Below, piece by piece: positions 34,814-44,068 of a stretch of 64,000 nucleotides of DNA. The position numbers and the translations under genes are program-made. The notes beneath the pieces are model-generated. The model searched no databases. It was not told the origin of the DNA and was given only the letters and a program-made list of their open reading frames with translations. The DNA is from Bacteroidota bacterium (GTDB lineage Bacteria; Bacteroidota; Bacteroidia; Bacteroidales; FEN-979): NCBI GenBank assembly GCA_026391735.1, contig JAPLDL010000022.1:62001-126000 (forward strand), given 5' to 3'. Numbering within the stretch: the stretch's first letter is position 1; the number at the start of each line of letters is the position of its first letter.

Positions 34814-35863
34814 TTACACCATGAATGTTTGGTATAAATCAAGAAATTTCCTGATACAGTTTTCCCAGTTAAACCCCGAAGCATACCTGATTATGGCGGA
34901 AGAACGTGCACCCGGATCTCTTTCCATCTGTTCCAGTCCGCTACGCACGACTGCCGCCATCTCACACTCATCAAAGCTGTCCCAGTAAAACGCAAGAGTT
35001 CCGCCAACCTCAGGCAGGCTGGTCATCCTGCTCAGGAAAACCTGTTTGCCTGCCAGCATAGCTTCAATTACAGGCAGGCCAAAACCTTCGGCAAGGGAGG
35101 GGAAAAGAAAGGCTATACAGTTCTTAAAAAGCCAGTACTTTTCGTTTTCGTCAAGAACCCCGGGAAGTATGATATTCTCTGAAACACCCGAATCCCGTAT
35201 CATTTCTCTTACCTTGTCTCCATAGGAAGTCTGGTTGTTTCCTCCCATCACCAGCATATGACCTGGGAAATGTTCCATCATCGGGATGAGGGTATGCAGG
35301 TTCTTTTTTTCCTTGAAAACCGATAATGAAAAGAAAAATGGTTTGTGTGGCAGCCATGATGGCCGTTCGCCATATTGCCCGGGTTCCAGCCTGACCCCAT
35401 CATGGATGGTCAGCAGGGGTTTATTCCCGATATCAATATGTTCTTTAAGCAACTGGCTGGTATAATCGGAGATCACAGTAACTGCATCGGCCCGGTCTAT
35501 ATTTTTCTGAAGTTTCCTGAGGTATATTGTTGCTTTGGCGGGTGTTTTTTCGGTAAGAAAGTTCAGGTCGTGAACGGTAAGAATGAATTTTGACTGCGGA
35601 TGAGGGAGATGGGACGGAAACTGGTGGAGGCTGTGCCAGATACCGGCTTTTGGGCTGAGGCCGGGTATGATACGCTGCCAGAAGGCGGTATGCACCCATT
35701 CAGCTTCAGGATCTTTTTGAAAGCTGAATCCCCGGGGGATCAGAAAGACCGGATTGATGGAATCAGGGCAAAACCTGATCAATTCCCGCGCAAAGTTCAG
35801 GGAGAACTGCCCCAGGCCGGAGTAGAGGTCGTTGGTTTTGTATAGGTCGACAATCAGGCGCAC
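34814..35863 (-). CDS. Family 4 glycosyltransferase
   Basis: A 349-residue GT4-type glycosyltransferase with a two-Rossmann (GT-B) architecture. The N-terminal domain has NDLYSGLGQFSLNFARELI, a typical glycine-containing acceptor segment. The C-terminal donor-binding motif is SLAEGFGLPVIEAMLAGK, with the EX7E pair, followed by SLPEVGGTLAFYWD. The start was taken as GTG at 35863 because the sequence VRLIVDLYK begins the first beta strand there; the longer reading from an upstream ATG adds residues unlike the family. It is divergent from the Nramp gene. The sugar and acceptor are unknown; cell-surface polysaccharide is likely. Confidence 0.85.
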   Translation of the reverse strand: MRLIVDLYKTNDLYSGLGQFSLNFARELIRFCPDSINPVFLIPRGFSFQKDPEAEWVHTAFWQRIIPGLSPKAGIWHSLHQFPSHLPHPQSKFILTVHDLNFLTEKTPAKATIYLRKLQKNIDRADAVTVISDYTSQLLKEHIDIGNKPLLTIHDGVRLEPGQYGERPSWLPHKPFFFSLSVFKEKKNLHTLIPMMEHFPGHMLVMGGNNQTSYGDKVREMIRDSGVSENIILPGVLDENEKYWLFKNCIAFLFPSLAEGFGLPVIEAMLAGKQVFLSRMTSLPEVGGTLAFYWDSFDECEMAAVVRSGLEQMERDPGARSSAIIRYASGFNWENCIRKFLDLYQTFMV

Positions 35864-35902
35864 GCTGCAAATTACAAAATTCGTAACTTGGCAAGCCAAA
35901 CT

Positions 35903-37165
35903 ATGCTGAATAAATTTCTAAAAGATCTCAGGAACAAGGATCATAAGCCCGGTTTCGGTGGGCTTGATATTCTTCGTTATATCGGTCCGGGCCTCCTTGT
36001 GACTGTTGGTTTTATCGATCCGGGCAACTGGGCTTCGAATATTGCCGCCGGTTCGGAGTATGGTTATACCCTTCTATGGATGGTCAGCCTTTCTACAGTC
36101 ATGCTGATCATACTGCAGCATAATGTCGCCCACCTGGGAATTGCGACAGGTCTCTGCCTTTCCGAAGCTGCCACCATGCATATGAAACCCTGGCTATCCC
36201 GCTCGGTTTTATGGACGGCTATGGGCGCCTCGGTTTCCACAAGCCTGGCCGAGATACTGGGTGCCTCCATTGCGTTAAACATGTTGTTCAAAGTCCCCAT
36301 ACCTGCAGGCGCCCTTCTGACCCTTGTCTTTGTCATGATCATGCTGTTCACGAACTCATACCGTAAGATTGAAAAGTTCATTATTGCCTTTGTATCGGTG
36401 ATCGGACTTTCCTTTCTTTATGAGTTAACCCTGGTGAAGGTCAACTGGATCGCTGCCGGGATTGGCTGGGTGAATCCATCCATCCCCGAAGGATCCATGA
36501 TCGTCGTTATGAGCGTTCTGGGAGCAGTAGTGATGCCCCACAACCTGTTTTTACACTCCGAAATAATTCAAAGCCGGCAGTGGAATCTCGAAAACGACTC
36601 TGTCATCCGCAGACAAATGAAATTTGAATTTTTCGATACATTATTATCAATGGTTGTAGGCTGGGCTATCAACAGCGCTATTATCATCCTGGCAGCCGCA
36701 ACATTTTTTGTGAATAAAACTCATGTTGGCGAACTCCAGCAGGCCGTGGGCATACTTAGTCCCTTGTTGGGAAATCATGCAGGGACTATATTCGCCGTTG
36801 CCCTGCTTTTTTCGGGACTGGCCTCCACGATCACTTCCGGAATGGCCGGAGGCTCGATCCTTGCAGGGATATGGGGGGAACCTTATGATATTAAAGACAG
36901 CCACTCAAGGCTGGGAGTGATCATCTCGCTGGTGATCGCCGTGCTTGTTATTTTTTTTATCAGCAATCCTTACCAGGGCCTGATCATTTCCCAGATGATT
37001 CTCAGCATACAGTTGCCGTTTACCATTTTCACCCAGATCCGCCTTACCTCATCAGCCAGGGTTATGGGAGGTCATGTCAATAAGAAACGAACTACCGCCT
37101 TGCTGATCTTCATTGGCGCTATCGTGACTTTCCTGAATATTCGTCTTCTCATCAGTTTCTTGTAA
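35903..37165 (+). CDS. Nramp-family divalent metal transporter
   Basis: A 420-residue Mn/Fe(II) symporter of the Nramp family with about 11 transmembrane helices. The metal-binding motif of helix 1 is present (GFIDPGNWASN), as is that of helix 6 (VVMPHNLFLHS), which supply the Asp, Asn and Met metal ligands. The start was taken as ATG 35903 rather than the TTG at 35888. It is divergent from the glycosyltransferase gene and may be co-transcribed with the PHP-like gene 9 bases downstream. Ion preference (manganese or iron) cannot be decided by eye. Confidence 0.93.
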   Translation: MLNKFLKDLRNKDHKPGFGGLDILRYIGPGLLVTVGFIDPGNWASNIAAGSEYGYTLLWMVSLSTVMLIILQHNVAHLGIATGLCLSEAATMHMKPWLSRSVLWTAMGASVSTSLAEILGASIALNMLFKVPIPAGALLTLVFVMIMLFTNSYRKIEKFIIAFVSVIGLSFLYELTLVKVNWIAAGIGWVNPSIPEGSMIVVMSVLGAVVMPHNLFLHSEIIQSRQWNLENDSVIRRQMKFEFFDTLLSMVVGWAINSAIIILAAATFFVNKTHVGELQQAVGILSPLLGNHAGTIFAVALLFSGLASTITSGMAGGSILAGIWGEPYDIKDSHSRLGVIISLVIAVLVIFFISNPYQGLIISQMILSIQLPFTIFTQIRLTSSARVMGGHVNKKRTTALLIFIGAIVTFLNIRLLISFL

Positions 37166-37170
37166 CTTTG
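37163..37170 (+). promoter_or_regulatory. TAACTTTG -7 element next to the PHP-like start
   Basis: TAACTTTG overlaps the Nramp stop region and ends 4 bases before the ATG at 37175. If used, transcription would begin at about the start codon, giving a leaderless message independent of the Nramp transcript. Confidence 0.45.
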
Positions 37171-37174
37171 CAGG

Positions 37175-38401
37175 ATGAAGAAGATCGCAGGAAGGATATT
37201 CCGATGGCTGGCTTATGGTTTTATTTTATTTCTTGTATTTGAAGCGGTATTGTATTTCTTGGCGCCGGTTTATGAATTTCCAGAACCACAGCCCTTCTCG
37301 GGCGATAAGTTCTTCAATCCATACGAGGGTCTCGACAGTTCAGGCTGGAAGAAATGCAATTTTCATTTTCATGTAAGGGAATGGTGGGGCCTCACCGCGG
37401 GCCGCAATAATACGCCTCAGGAATTATACAGGGTATATAAGAGGATGAAATATGATGCCCCGCAGATCTCGAATTACCAGAGTATTTCGACCGAATTCAG
37501 GGACTCGGCCTTCTATATCCCGGTATACGAGCATGGATTCGGGATCAGGAAGAAGCATCAAATGCTTATCGGGGCGAAAAAAGTAGTATGGCTGGATTAT
37601 TCACTTGTACAGAGTCGGAGCCAGAAACAGCATATCCTGAACCTTCTGAGACCAACAAGCGAGATTGTGGCAATTGCCCATCCCGACTGGGAAGCAGGGT
37701 ACTCGTTGAATGATATGAAATACCTTTCGAACTACGATATGCTGGAGGTTCTGGATAACAACTGGAGGTCGGTACCACAATGGGATGCTGCGCTTTCGTC
37801 GGGCCATGCAGTCTGGATACTGGCCGATGACGATGCACATAACATTGAGGATACTTACCAGATCCAGCGCTGTGCCACGTATATTCATTCGCCTGTGGTT
37901 CGGGGTGATTCCATGGTCGCTTCTCTGAAGGCTGGCCGTGCCTATGGTGTTGAAATATACATGGGGAACAATTGGACATTCGAACAAAAGGCCGGTTGGG
38001 CCGGGAACATTCCCCGCCTCAGATCGGTCGTTATGAAAAGGGACACCCTGACAGTATCCGTAAGCGGGGAAGTGTTTAAAGTCATGTTTATAGGTCAGGA
38101 CGGCAAAATACGGAAATCTGTTTACGGGCGGTCGGGGCTTTGGTATAAGTTTGCCCCGGAAGATACATATATCCGCACCGAGATTACTTTTATCGCCCAT
38201 CACACGCATCCTACTATCGGTCCCGGGGATATCATCTACCTGAATCCTGTTTTCCGTTATAATGGTGAATTCCCGGTCAATGACCTGAAGGCGGAGATCA
38301 ACTGGCCCAGGACATGGATCTACCGTTTCATGACGTTTGGTTCACTGATTGCAATTCTCTGGGTCTTCAGGCGTTTAAGAAAGATCAGGAAACAAAGCTG
38401 A
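37175..38401 (+). CDS. Membrane-anchored PHP-like phosphoesterase
   Basis: A 408-residue protein with one N-terminal helix (residues about 12-30), a large domain and one C-terminal helix (about 383-398). The large domain carries a PHP-type metal set: NFHFH (His64, His66), YEHGF (Glu119, His120), His128, AHPD (His169) and ADDDAHN (Asp219, Asp220, His222). PHP proteins hydrolyse phosphoesters using two or three metal ions. The residues after 250 form an Ig-like beta region. The GT39-type gene follows with one base between, so the two are an operon. A role in processing a lipid- or glycan-linked phosphate is a guess from that context. Confidence 0.7.
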   Translation: MKKIAGRIFRWLAYGFILFLVFEAVLYFLAPVYEFPEPQPFSGDKFFNPYEGLDSSGWKKCNFHFHVREWWGLTAGRNNTPQELYRVYKRMKYDAPQISNYQSISTEFRDSAFYIPVYEHGFGIRKKHQMLIGAKKVVWLDYSLVQSRSQKQHILNLLRPTSEIVAIAHPDWEAGYSLNDMKYLSNYDMLEVLDNNWRSVPQWDAALSSGHAVWILADDDAHNIEDTYQIQRCATYIHSPVVRGDSMVASLKAGRAYGVEIYMGNNWTFEQKAGWAGNIPRLRSVVMKRDTLTVSVSGEVFKVMFIGQDGKIRKSVYGRSGLWYKFAPEDTYIRTEITFIAHHTHPTIGPGDIIYLNPVFRYNGEFPVNDLKAEINWPRTWIYRFMTFGSLIAILWVFRRLRKIRKQS

Positions 38402-38402
38402 T

Positions 38403-40199
38403 ATGCCATCCAACAAGAAAATATACTGGGCATTAGGAATACTGTTGGTTTTATCGGCAGTGATCAGGGGTTTGATCGCAGGAGGTATCGAGCTGGGCAA
38501 TGATGAAGTCTATTACTGGACTTACGCCAAATTCCCCGACATGAGCCATTTTGACCATCCCCCGATGGTAGGGCTGGTAATCCAGTTTTTTACACTTAAT
38601 CTGCGGCTTGACGGTGAATTCTTTTTAAGACTGGGTTCGGTTGTGCTGGGAACAGCGTCGACCCTGATGATATTCCTGATCGGCAAAAAAATCAAAAGCG
38701 CAATCGCCGGACTTTACGCAGCATTTCTTTTCACGGCTTCTTTTTACGGTTTTATTCTTGTAGGAACATTTATTCTGCCCGACACCCCCCAGGTATTTTT
38801 CTGGCTTTTGAGCATGTACTTTCTTCTTTGCTCGCTGCCCGATGAGTCGCTATCAAACCGCAGCAGGACTTATTTGTTTTTTGCCGGATTAACCATAGGG
38901 CTCGCCTTGCTTTCAAAATACCATTCTGTATTTTTGATCTTCGGTGCCGGGATGTTCATCCTGTTCAGCAACCGGAAATGGTTGTTCGCAAAGGAAACAT
39001 GGCTTGCATTACTAATGGCGGTTTTACTTTTCATGCCGGTTGTTTTCTGGAATGCAAATAACAACTACATCAGTTTCACCTTCCATGAGAGCCGCGTTGG
39101 TATAACTGAATCGGGTATTCAGCCCCAATATTTTCTTACCGAAATGGCAGGCCAGGTTTTTTACAATAACCCTGTTAATGTAATCCTGATCATCCTGGCC
39201 TTCATCGCATTGCTGAGGGGAAAAGAAATTCTCGATAAACCATACCGTCGCCTGATTTTATGGCTGAGCCTGCCCTTGTGGCTGGTCTTCGTTTCATTTT
39301 CGTTGTTCCGTTCGACTCTGCCGCATTGGACCGGCCCTGCTTATTGCGGTTTTATTCTGATTGCCGCTTCCTGGCTTGCGACACCTTCAAAGGACAAAAA
39401 ACGGCTTAAGCTGATCCCATGGTCAATTGCTGTGGCGCTTGTATTTATCCTGGCTGTGGTTTCATTGGCTGTAACCCAGATCAGGTACGGATGGGTGCCT
39501 TTAAAAAAATGGAAGGTGGAAGATGTTTCGGCTGATCTTTGGGGTATGCAGCAGCTGGGCGAAAAGTTCACACCGATGGCAAACTGGGAAGAAGATCATT
39601 TTCTCATCGACAAAGGTTCGCCTGTCTTTACTTTCAGGTGGTTCCCCGCCGCCAACTTTGATTATTATGTCGCCCGTCCTTCCGGCCGTAAAGTATATGC
39701 CCTTGGAAGTTTGGAACGAATACATAAGTACCAGTGGATAAACCGCATCAGGGGTGACATGAAAAAGGATGCCGATGCATGGTACATTGCCCTTAGCGAT
39801 GATTACGAAGATCCTGTAAGCCTTTACGGCAATCTGTTTGAGCTCGTGCTGCCGTCGGATACCATAGCTATAATCCGTGGTCACGACACCATAAGAAAGG
39901 CATACATTTATAAACTGATCAATCTCAAACAGGATCTGAATTTTACTCCCCGTGACAGCAGTAAGCTTGCAGGAAAAATAGATACGCTGGCTTATTTTAT
40001 CAAACAGATACGGAATAACCCCGACTGGATGGAGATCCTCCAGAAAAGAGCCAGGGACAAGGGAATCCCATTGACCGAGATGATAAAGCTTGAGGCCAAA
40101 AAGATGATGGAAGACCACAAGGACTTGCTTGACCTGAATACAAATCCGAAGAAAGACTCTCTCAAAGAGATCAGAATACTCAAGGATAACGGTAAATAA
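38403..40199 (+). CDS. GT39-type membrane glycosyltransferase
   Basis: A 598-residue polytopic protein of the ArnT/PMT (GT39) family, which transfers sugars from polyprenyl-phosphate donors to lipids or proteins at the outer face of the inner membrane. The first periplasmic loop has NDEVYYWTYAKFPDMSHFDHPP, in which the Asp/Glu pair and the HFDHPP segment are typical of the family. About 11-12 helices fill residues 10-360. The C-terminal 230 residues are soluble and periplasmic. It is one base after the PHP-like gene. The donor sugar and acceptor are unknown. Confidence 0.88.
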   Translation: MPSNKKIYWALGILLVLSAVIRGLIAGGIELGNDEVYYWTYAKFPDMSHFDHPPMVGLVIQFFTLNLRLDGEFFLRLGSVVLGTASTLMIFLIGKKIKSAIAGLYAAFLFTASFYGFILVGTFILPDTPQVFFWLLSMYFLLCSLPDESLSNRSRTYLFFAGLTIGLALLSKYHSVFLIFGAGMFILFSNRKWLFAKETWLALLMAVLLFMPVVFWNANNNYISFTFHESRVGITESGIQPQYFLTEMAGQVFYNNPVNVILIILAFIALLRGKEILDKPYRRLILWLSLPLWLVFVSFSLFRSTLPHWTGPAYCGFILIAASWLATPSKDKKRLKLIPWSIAVALVFILAVVSLAVTQIRYGWVPLKKWKVEDVSADLWGMQQLGEKFTPMANWEEDHFLIDKGSPVFTFRWFPAANFDYYVARPSGRKVYALGSLERIHKYQWINRIRGDMKKDADAWYIALSDDYEDPVSLYGNLFELVLPSDTIAIIRGHDTIRKAYIYKLINLKQDLNFTPRDSSKLAGKIDTLAYFIKQIRNNPDWMEILQKRARDKGIPLTEMIKLEAKKMMEDHKDLLDLNTNPKKDSLKEIRILKDNGK

Positions 40200-40252
40200 A
40201 AGACCGGTCCTGTCCTTATGGATTTTCAGTAATTGATACCCATACAACCTTC

Positions 40253-41647
40253 TTATTTCGGCCCTGTCATTTTTTTAGGATCAACTATTTTAGTGAAATC
40301 TTCATCACTTAGGAGCCCAAGTTCCAGTGTAGCTTCTCGCAGGGTCTTGTTTTCCTTATGGGCTTTCTTGGCTATCTTGGCTGAGTTGTCGTAACCGATA
40401 TGCGGATTAAGAGCAGTTACAAGCATCAACGAATTTTCGAGGTTCCTGTTGATCGCTGCAAGGTTTGGCTGAATACCAACTGCGCAGTTGTCGTTGAATG
40501 AAACACAGGCATCGCCAATGAGGCGGGCACTCATAAGCAGGTTGGAGATAATCAACGGTTTGAATACATTCAGCTGGAAATGCCCGCTGATTCCGCCGAT
40601 ATTAACAGCCACATCGTTTCCGAGTACCTGTGCGCACACCATGGTCATGGCTTCAGGTTGGGTGGGGTTGACCTTTCCCGGCATGATGCTGGATCCCGGT
40701 TCATTCTCGGGGAGCATGAGTTCGCAAATGCCGCAACGTGGTCCGGAAGCAGAAAGCCGGATATTGCTGGCAATATGCATCAGGCTAACGGCAAGGGTTT
40801 TAAGAGCGCCCGAAGTTTCCACGCAGGCGTCGTGGGCCGAAAGGGCTTCAAATTTATTAGGGGCTGTGATAAAAGGAAGGCCTGTGATATCGGCGATCTT
40901 TTTGGCTACCAGGACATCATAGCCTTTGGGAGCGTTAAGGCCCGTACCTACTGCCGTTCCCCCAAGAGCGAGTTCGGAAAGATGGGACAGGGTGTTTTTA
41001 AGCGCCTGAATTCCGTGGTCGAGCTGGGAAACATAACCCGAGAATTCCTGTCCGAGGGTAAGAGGGGTTGCATCCATAAGATGGGTCCGTCCGGTCTTCA
41101 CAATATCTTTGAATTCTTCTGATTTTTTTGCAAGAGTGTTCCTGAGCAGTTCAACACCGGGAATGGTGTTCTTTACAACCATCTCGTAAGCGGCGATACT
41201 CATGGCCGCAGGAAATGTATCATTGGATGATTGGGATTTATTAACGTCATCATTCGGATGGATGATCGTTTTACCTTCGCCTAAAGTTCCCCCGCTGAGC
41301 ACATGAGCCCGGTTGGCGACCACTTCGTTCACGTTCATATTGGTCTGGGTGCCTGAGCCGGTTTGCCAGATCACTAGCGGAAAATGTTCGTCAAGCTTGC
41401 CCCCGAGGATCTCATCACAAACAGTAACGATAAGATTCATTTTATCTTCCGGAAGGACTTTCAGATCGCAGTTCACCATTGCTGCCGCTTTTTTAAGCAG
41501 GGCCATGCCCCTGATCACCTCTTTTGGCATGGAAGCAGGTTCACCTATTTTAAAATTGGTCATTGACCTCTGGGTTTGTGCACCCCAGTATTTATCCATG
41601 GAAACTTCGATGGGGCCCATGGTGTCTTTTTCAATGCGTGTTTTCAT
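40253..41647 (-). CDS. fumC: Class II fumarate hydratase
   Basis: A 464-residue class II fumarase, converting fumarate and water to malate in the TCA cycle, cytosolic and iron-independent. The superfamily signature [16 protein letters not shown] is intact with its catalytic Ser, and [13 protein letters not shown] and [17 protein letters not shown], the other two conserved regions, are present. Length and start ([15 protein letters not shown]) match the family. It is transcribed in the same direction as the ArsC-like gene, from which it is separated by a palindromic array, and converges with the GT39 gene with no visible terminator. Confidence 0.96.
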   Translation of the reverse strand: MKTRIEKDTMGPIEVSMDKYWGAQTQRSMTNFKIGEPASMPKEVIRGMALLKKAAAMVNCDLKVLPEDKMNLIVTVCDEILGGKLDEHFPLVIWQTGSGTQTNMNVNEVVANRAHVLSGGTLGEGKTIIHPNDDVNKSQSSNDTFPAAMSIAAYEMVVKNTIPGVELLRNTLAKKSEEFKDIVKTGRTHLMDATPLTLGQEFSGYVSQLDHGIQALKNTLSHLSELALGGTAVGTGLNAPKGYDVLVAKKIADITGLPFITAPNKFEALSAHDACVETSGALKTLAVSLMHIASNIRLSASGPRCGICELMLPENEPGSSIMPGKVNPTQPEAMTMVCAQVLGNDVAVNIGGISGHFQLNVFKPLIISNLLMSARLIGDACVSFNDNCAVGIQPNLAAINRNLENSLMLVTALNPHIGYDNSAKIAKKAHKENKTLREATLELGLLSDEDFTKIVDPKKMTGPK

Positions 41648-41693
41648 ATTCCGGAGTTTATTGGTTTGTTTCTTGGTTTTGTTCGGAATGTTT

Positions 41694-41802
41694 GGATGAC
41701 TGGATAGCTGGATAAGACGCTTCGCGCCGATAACTAGATAGCTGGATATCCAGTTATCCAGTTATCCAGTTATCCAGATATCCAGATATCCAGTTATCCA
41801 GC
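41694..41802. repeat. 8-nt-unit hairpin array after the arsC-like gene
   Basis: Units of GGATAACT/GGATAGCT type on the left turn into ATCCAGTT type on the right, with the centre at CTGGATATCCAG. The array begins at the TAA of the arsC-like gene (read on the minus strand, where the stop is itself part of the unit GGATAACT) and can fold into a long imperfect hairpin. It contains the 17-base core GCTTCGCGCCGATAACT at 41719-41735. Confidence 0.85.
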
Positions 41803-42147
41803 ATTTTTTATAACCTCCTCTATCCTCTCAACCGGGTCTCCCCAAACAGCCTTATACTGAGCCTCAACGATAGGCCTTTTCAACAATTTGGGGTTCTGCA
41901 CAATGATTTTGATCCATTCGTGATCATTGAATTGCTTCCCTTTCAACCTCTTTTTAAAATATTCTTCCTGGGTCCGAACCATGTCTTCAGGTTTGGCATT
42001 CAGTTTCACCAGCAACTTTTCAAATCCTTCTTCGGTGATCAGTTCCTTTTGGTATTCCACGATCTCAAATTCAATGCCCTTGTCTTTTAAGTATTCCAGC
42101 CCTGCCCGGGATTTTTTACATTGCGGATTATGGTAGATTTTGATCAT
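41794..42147 (-). CDS. ArsC/Spx-family protein
   Basis: A 117-residue thioredoxin-fold protein of the ArsC/Spx/YffB family. The active-site segment is HNPQCKKSR with Cys10; the downstream RPIVEAQYKAVWG has the family RP motif with a nearby basic residue region. Proteins in this family reduce arsenate with glutathione/glutaredoxin or act as Spx-type regulators. Which applies here cannot be decided; no ars operon is nearby. The stop codon lies within a repeat unit of the following hairpin array, so the last residues (NAG) may be repeat-derived. Confidence 0.85.
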   Translation of the reverse strand: MIKIYHNPQCKKSRAGLEYLKDKGIEFEIVEYQKELITEEGFEKLLVKLNAKPEDMVRTQEEYFKKRLKGKQFNDHEWIKIIVQNPKLLKRPIVEAQYKAVWGDPVERIEEVIKNAG

Positions 42148-42192
42148 GGTTGTTTTTTTGCAGGAGGTTAACGTTAAACTTTACTATCAGAA

Positions 42193-42321
42193 AACTGGAT
42201 AGGGTGCTTCGCGCCGATAACTGGATAACTAGATATCCAGTTATCCCGCTATCCCGCTATCCCGCTATCCCGCTATCCCGCTATCCAGTAATCCAGCTAT
42301 CCAGCTATCCAGTCATCCAGC
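42193..42321. repeat. 8-nt-unit hairpin array after prfB
   Basis: On the minus strand the prfB TAG runs directly into CTGGATGACTGG and then about a dozen units of GGATAGCT/GGGATAGC type, turning over at a central GATATC. It shares the 17-base core GCTTCGCGCCGATAACT (42206-42222) with the array at 41694. Confidence 0.85.
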
Positions 42322-43410
42322 TACGAGCTTCCATACTCCATCAGGTACGCCTTAATAAACTCCGTCAGATCCCCGTCAAGCACACCCTGGGTGTCGGAGG
42401 TCTCGTAGGATGTCCTTAGATCCTTTACCATTTTATATGGGTGTAAAACATATGAACGGATCTGCGATCCCCATTCAATACGTTTTTTCCCGCTCTCGAT
42501 GACAGCGATCTTTTCCCTCTGCTTCCTGAGTTCTATTTCGTATAACTGCGATTTCAGCATCTTCAGGGCTTTTTCACGGTTCTGTCCCTGGGAACGGGTT
42601 TCCTGGCATTCAATAATAATGCCTGTAGGCTCATGTTTAAGCCTTACGGCTGTTTCAACTTTGTTCACATTCTGCCCGCCCGGACCGCTGCTCCGGAAGG
42701 TATCCCAGGAAATTTCCGCCGGATTGATTTCTATCACAATGTCATCATCGATGATAGGATAGGCGTAAACAGAGGCAAAAGAGGTATGACGTTTATGATT
42801 CGAATCGAAAGGGGAGAGGCGAACCAGCCTGTGAACACCGTTTTCACCTTTCAGGTAACCATACGCGTAATCTCCTTCTATTTCAAGCGTCACCTGTTTG
42901 ATCCCTGCCACATCGCCTTCCTGGAAGTCCAATTCCTTGACCTTGTATTTATTTCGTTCAGCATACCGTAAATACATGCGCATCAGCATCTGGGCCCAGT
43001 CCTGGCTCTCGGTGCCTCCGGCTCCGGAGTTGATCTGAACGATAGCACTCAACCTGTCCTCTTCCCCGCTCAGCATATTGCGGAATTCAAGGTTCTCAAC
43101 AAGAGTAAGGGCTTCTTTGAACTGTTTGTCCAATTCCGCCTCAGTCCCTTCTCCCTGGATATAAAAGTCCCAAAGGATCATTAACTCCTCATAACTTGCC
43201 TGGCCTCTCTTGTAAGCTTCGGTCCAGATCTTTTTATCCCGGATTGATTTTAAAACAAGCTCCGCTGCTTTCGTGTTGTTCCAGAAATCGGGAGCCTGTG
43301 TAAGCTGTTCTTCTTCTTCGATCAGTATTAGTTTCTTATCGACGTCAAAGATACCTCCTCAAGGCATCAAGCCTTGTCTGAAGATCTTTCATTTGTTCCT
43401 GGCTGATCAT
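42321..43410 (-). CDS. prfB: Peptide chain release factor 2 (programmed +1 frameshift)
   Basis: Release factor 2, which recognises UAA and UGA and triggers peptide release on the ribosome. The first frame starts at ATG 43410 and reads 21 codons ending RRYLstop; the second frame continues from GAC (43346) to 42321, giving about 362 residues. The site AGGAGG-TAT-CTT-TGA-C is the classic autoregulatory frameshift signal, so the split is natural and not a pseudogene. SPF (RLSPFDS) and GGQ ([11 protein letters not shown]) motifs are intact. The start lies one base after the recX stop, so recX and prfB are co-transcribed. Confidence 0.96.
43345..43359 (-). other. prfB programmed frameshift site
   Basis: Minus strand AGGAGG (43359-43354) precedes TAT, the slippery CTT (43350-43348) and in-frame TGA (43347-43345), followed by C. 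The internal Shine-Dalgarno-like AGGAGG at 3 bases from CTT stimulates +1 slippage when RF2 is scarce. Confidence 0.95.
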
Positions 43411-43411
43411 A

Positions 43412-43933
43412 TCAGATTTTTAGTTCATCAAGTATTTCACGGACAAGGTCTGATTCATAACCTTTCCCTAATGCAAAATTGAATAATTTATCCCGCAAAT
43501 TCAAGTTTTTTCCTGAATTATTTTTTTCTCTTTTCTGAAGGCGGATGTCTTTTGCTTTTTTTTCTGTCAGTTCCCGTAATGTTTCACGATAGGTATCTGC
43601 ATCAATTTCCACTAGCGCTTCCCGGATGAGTGATTCAGGTATCTTCCTGGCCCTGAGTTCGAAAGTGATCTTTATTCTTCCCCAGTGGTTCACCCTCCAT
43701 TTCCCCCTAACGAAGGCCCTGGCAAACCGTTCATCGCTGATGAACCCTTCTTCACGGAGTTGGATGATCATTCCCCTTAATCTTGACGCAGGAAGTTGCA
43801 GGGATTTTAGTTTTAGCTCAGTCTCTTTTTCACTGCGTTCGCGGTAACTGCAGAAATACCTTATCTTTTCCAGAATTACAACCGGATCGGGGGGGTGATT
43901 CCAAATACGCTGTTTATTATTCCCGGCCGACAT
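43412..43933 (-). CDS. recX: RecX-family regulator
   Basis: A 173-residue RecX protein, an inhibitor of RecA filaments. It is all-helical, with the repeated three-helix modules of the family: SEKETELKLKSLQLP, EEGFISDERFARAFVRGK (the most conserved region, with FISDERFA), and RGRKIPESLIREAL-like WGRIKITFELRARKIPE. Length fits the family. Its stop TGA is one base from the prfB start. It is divergent from the tonB-like gene. Confidence 0.88.
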   Translation of the reverse strand: MSAGNNKQRIWNHPPDPVVILEKIRYFCSYRERSEKETELKLKSLQLPASRLRGMIIQLREEGFISDERFARAFVRGKWRVNHWGRIKITFELRARKIPESLIREALVEIDADTYRETLRELTEKKAKDIRLQKREKNNSGKNLNLRDKLFNFALGKGYESDLVREILDELKI

Positions 43934-44015
43934 GCATCTTTTCTTTCATGATAAAATTAGCAATTTTAAAAATACGATGCAAAGAAAAGGATAATAAATT
44001 TTTCCAGTCATTTCC

Positions 44016-44046
44016 TTGCTTTTAATATCTAAAATCATTATATTTG
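44016..44046 (+). promoter_or_regulatory. Promoter for the tonB-like gene
   Basis: TTG (44016-44018), a 20-base spacer and TATATTTG (44039-44046) match the Bacteroidota consensus. The ATG is 22 bases further at 44069. Confidence 0.68.
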
Positions 44047-44068
44047 CTAGGCCACTAAGGCAAAAAAT

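Noticed and set aside
41694..42321. Regular repeats resembling a CRISPR array
   Set aside because: Units are 8 nt with no unique spacers and turn over into their complement; no cas gene is near.
43182..43410. prfB reading as a broken gene with a premature stop
   Set aside because: The stop is the programmed TGA of the RF2 frameshift site, with the full AGGAGG, CTT and TGA-C context.
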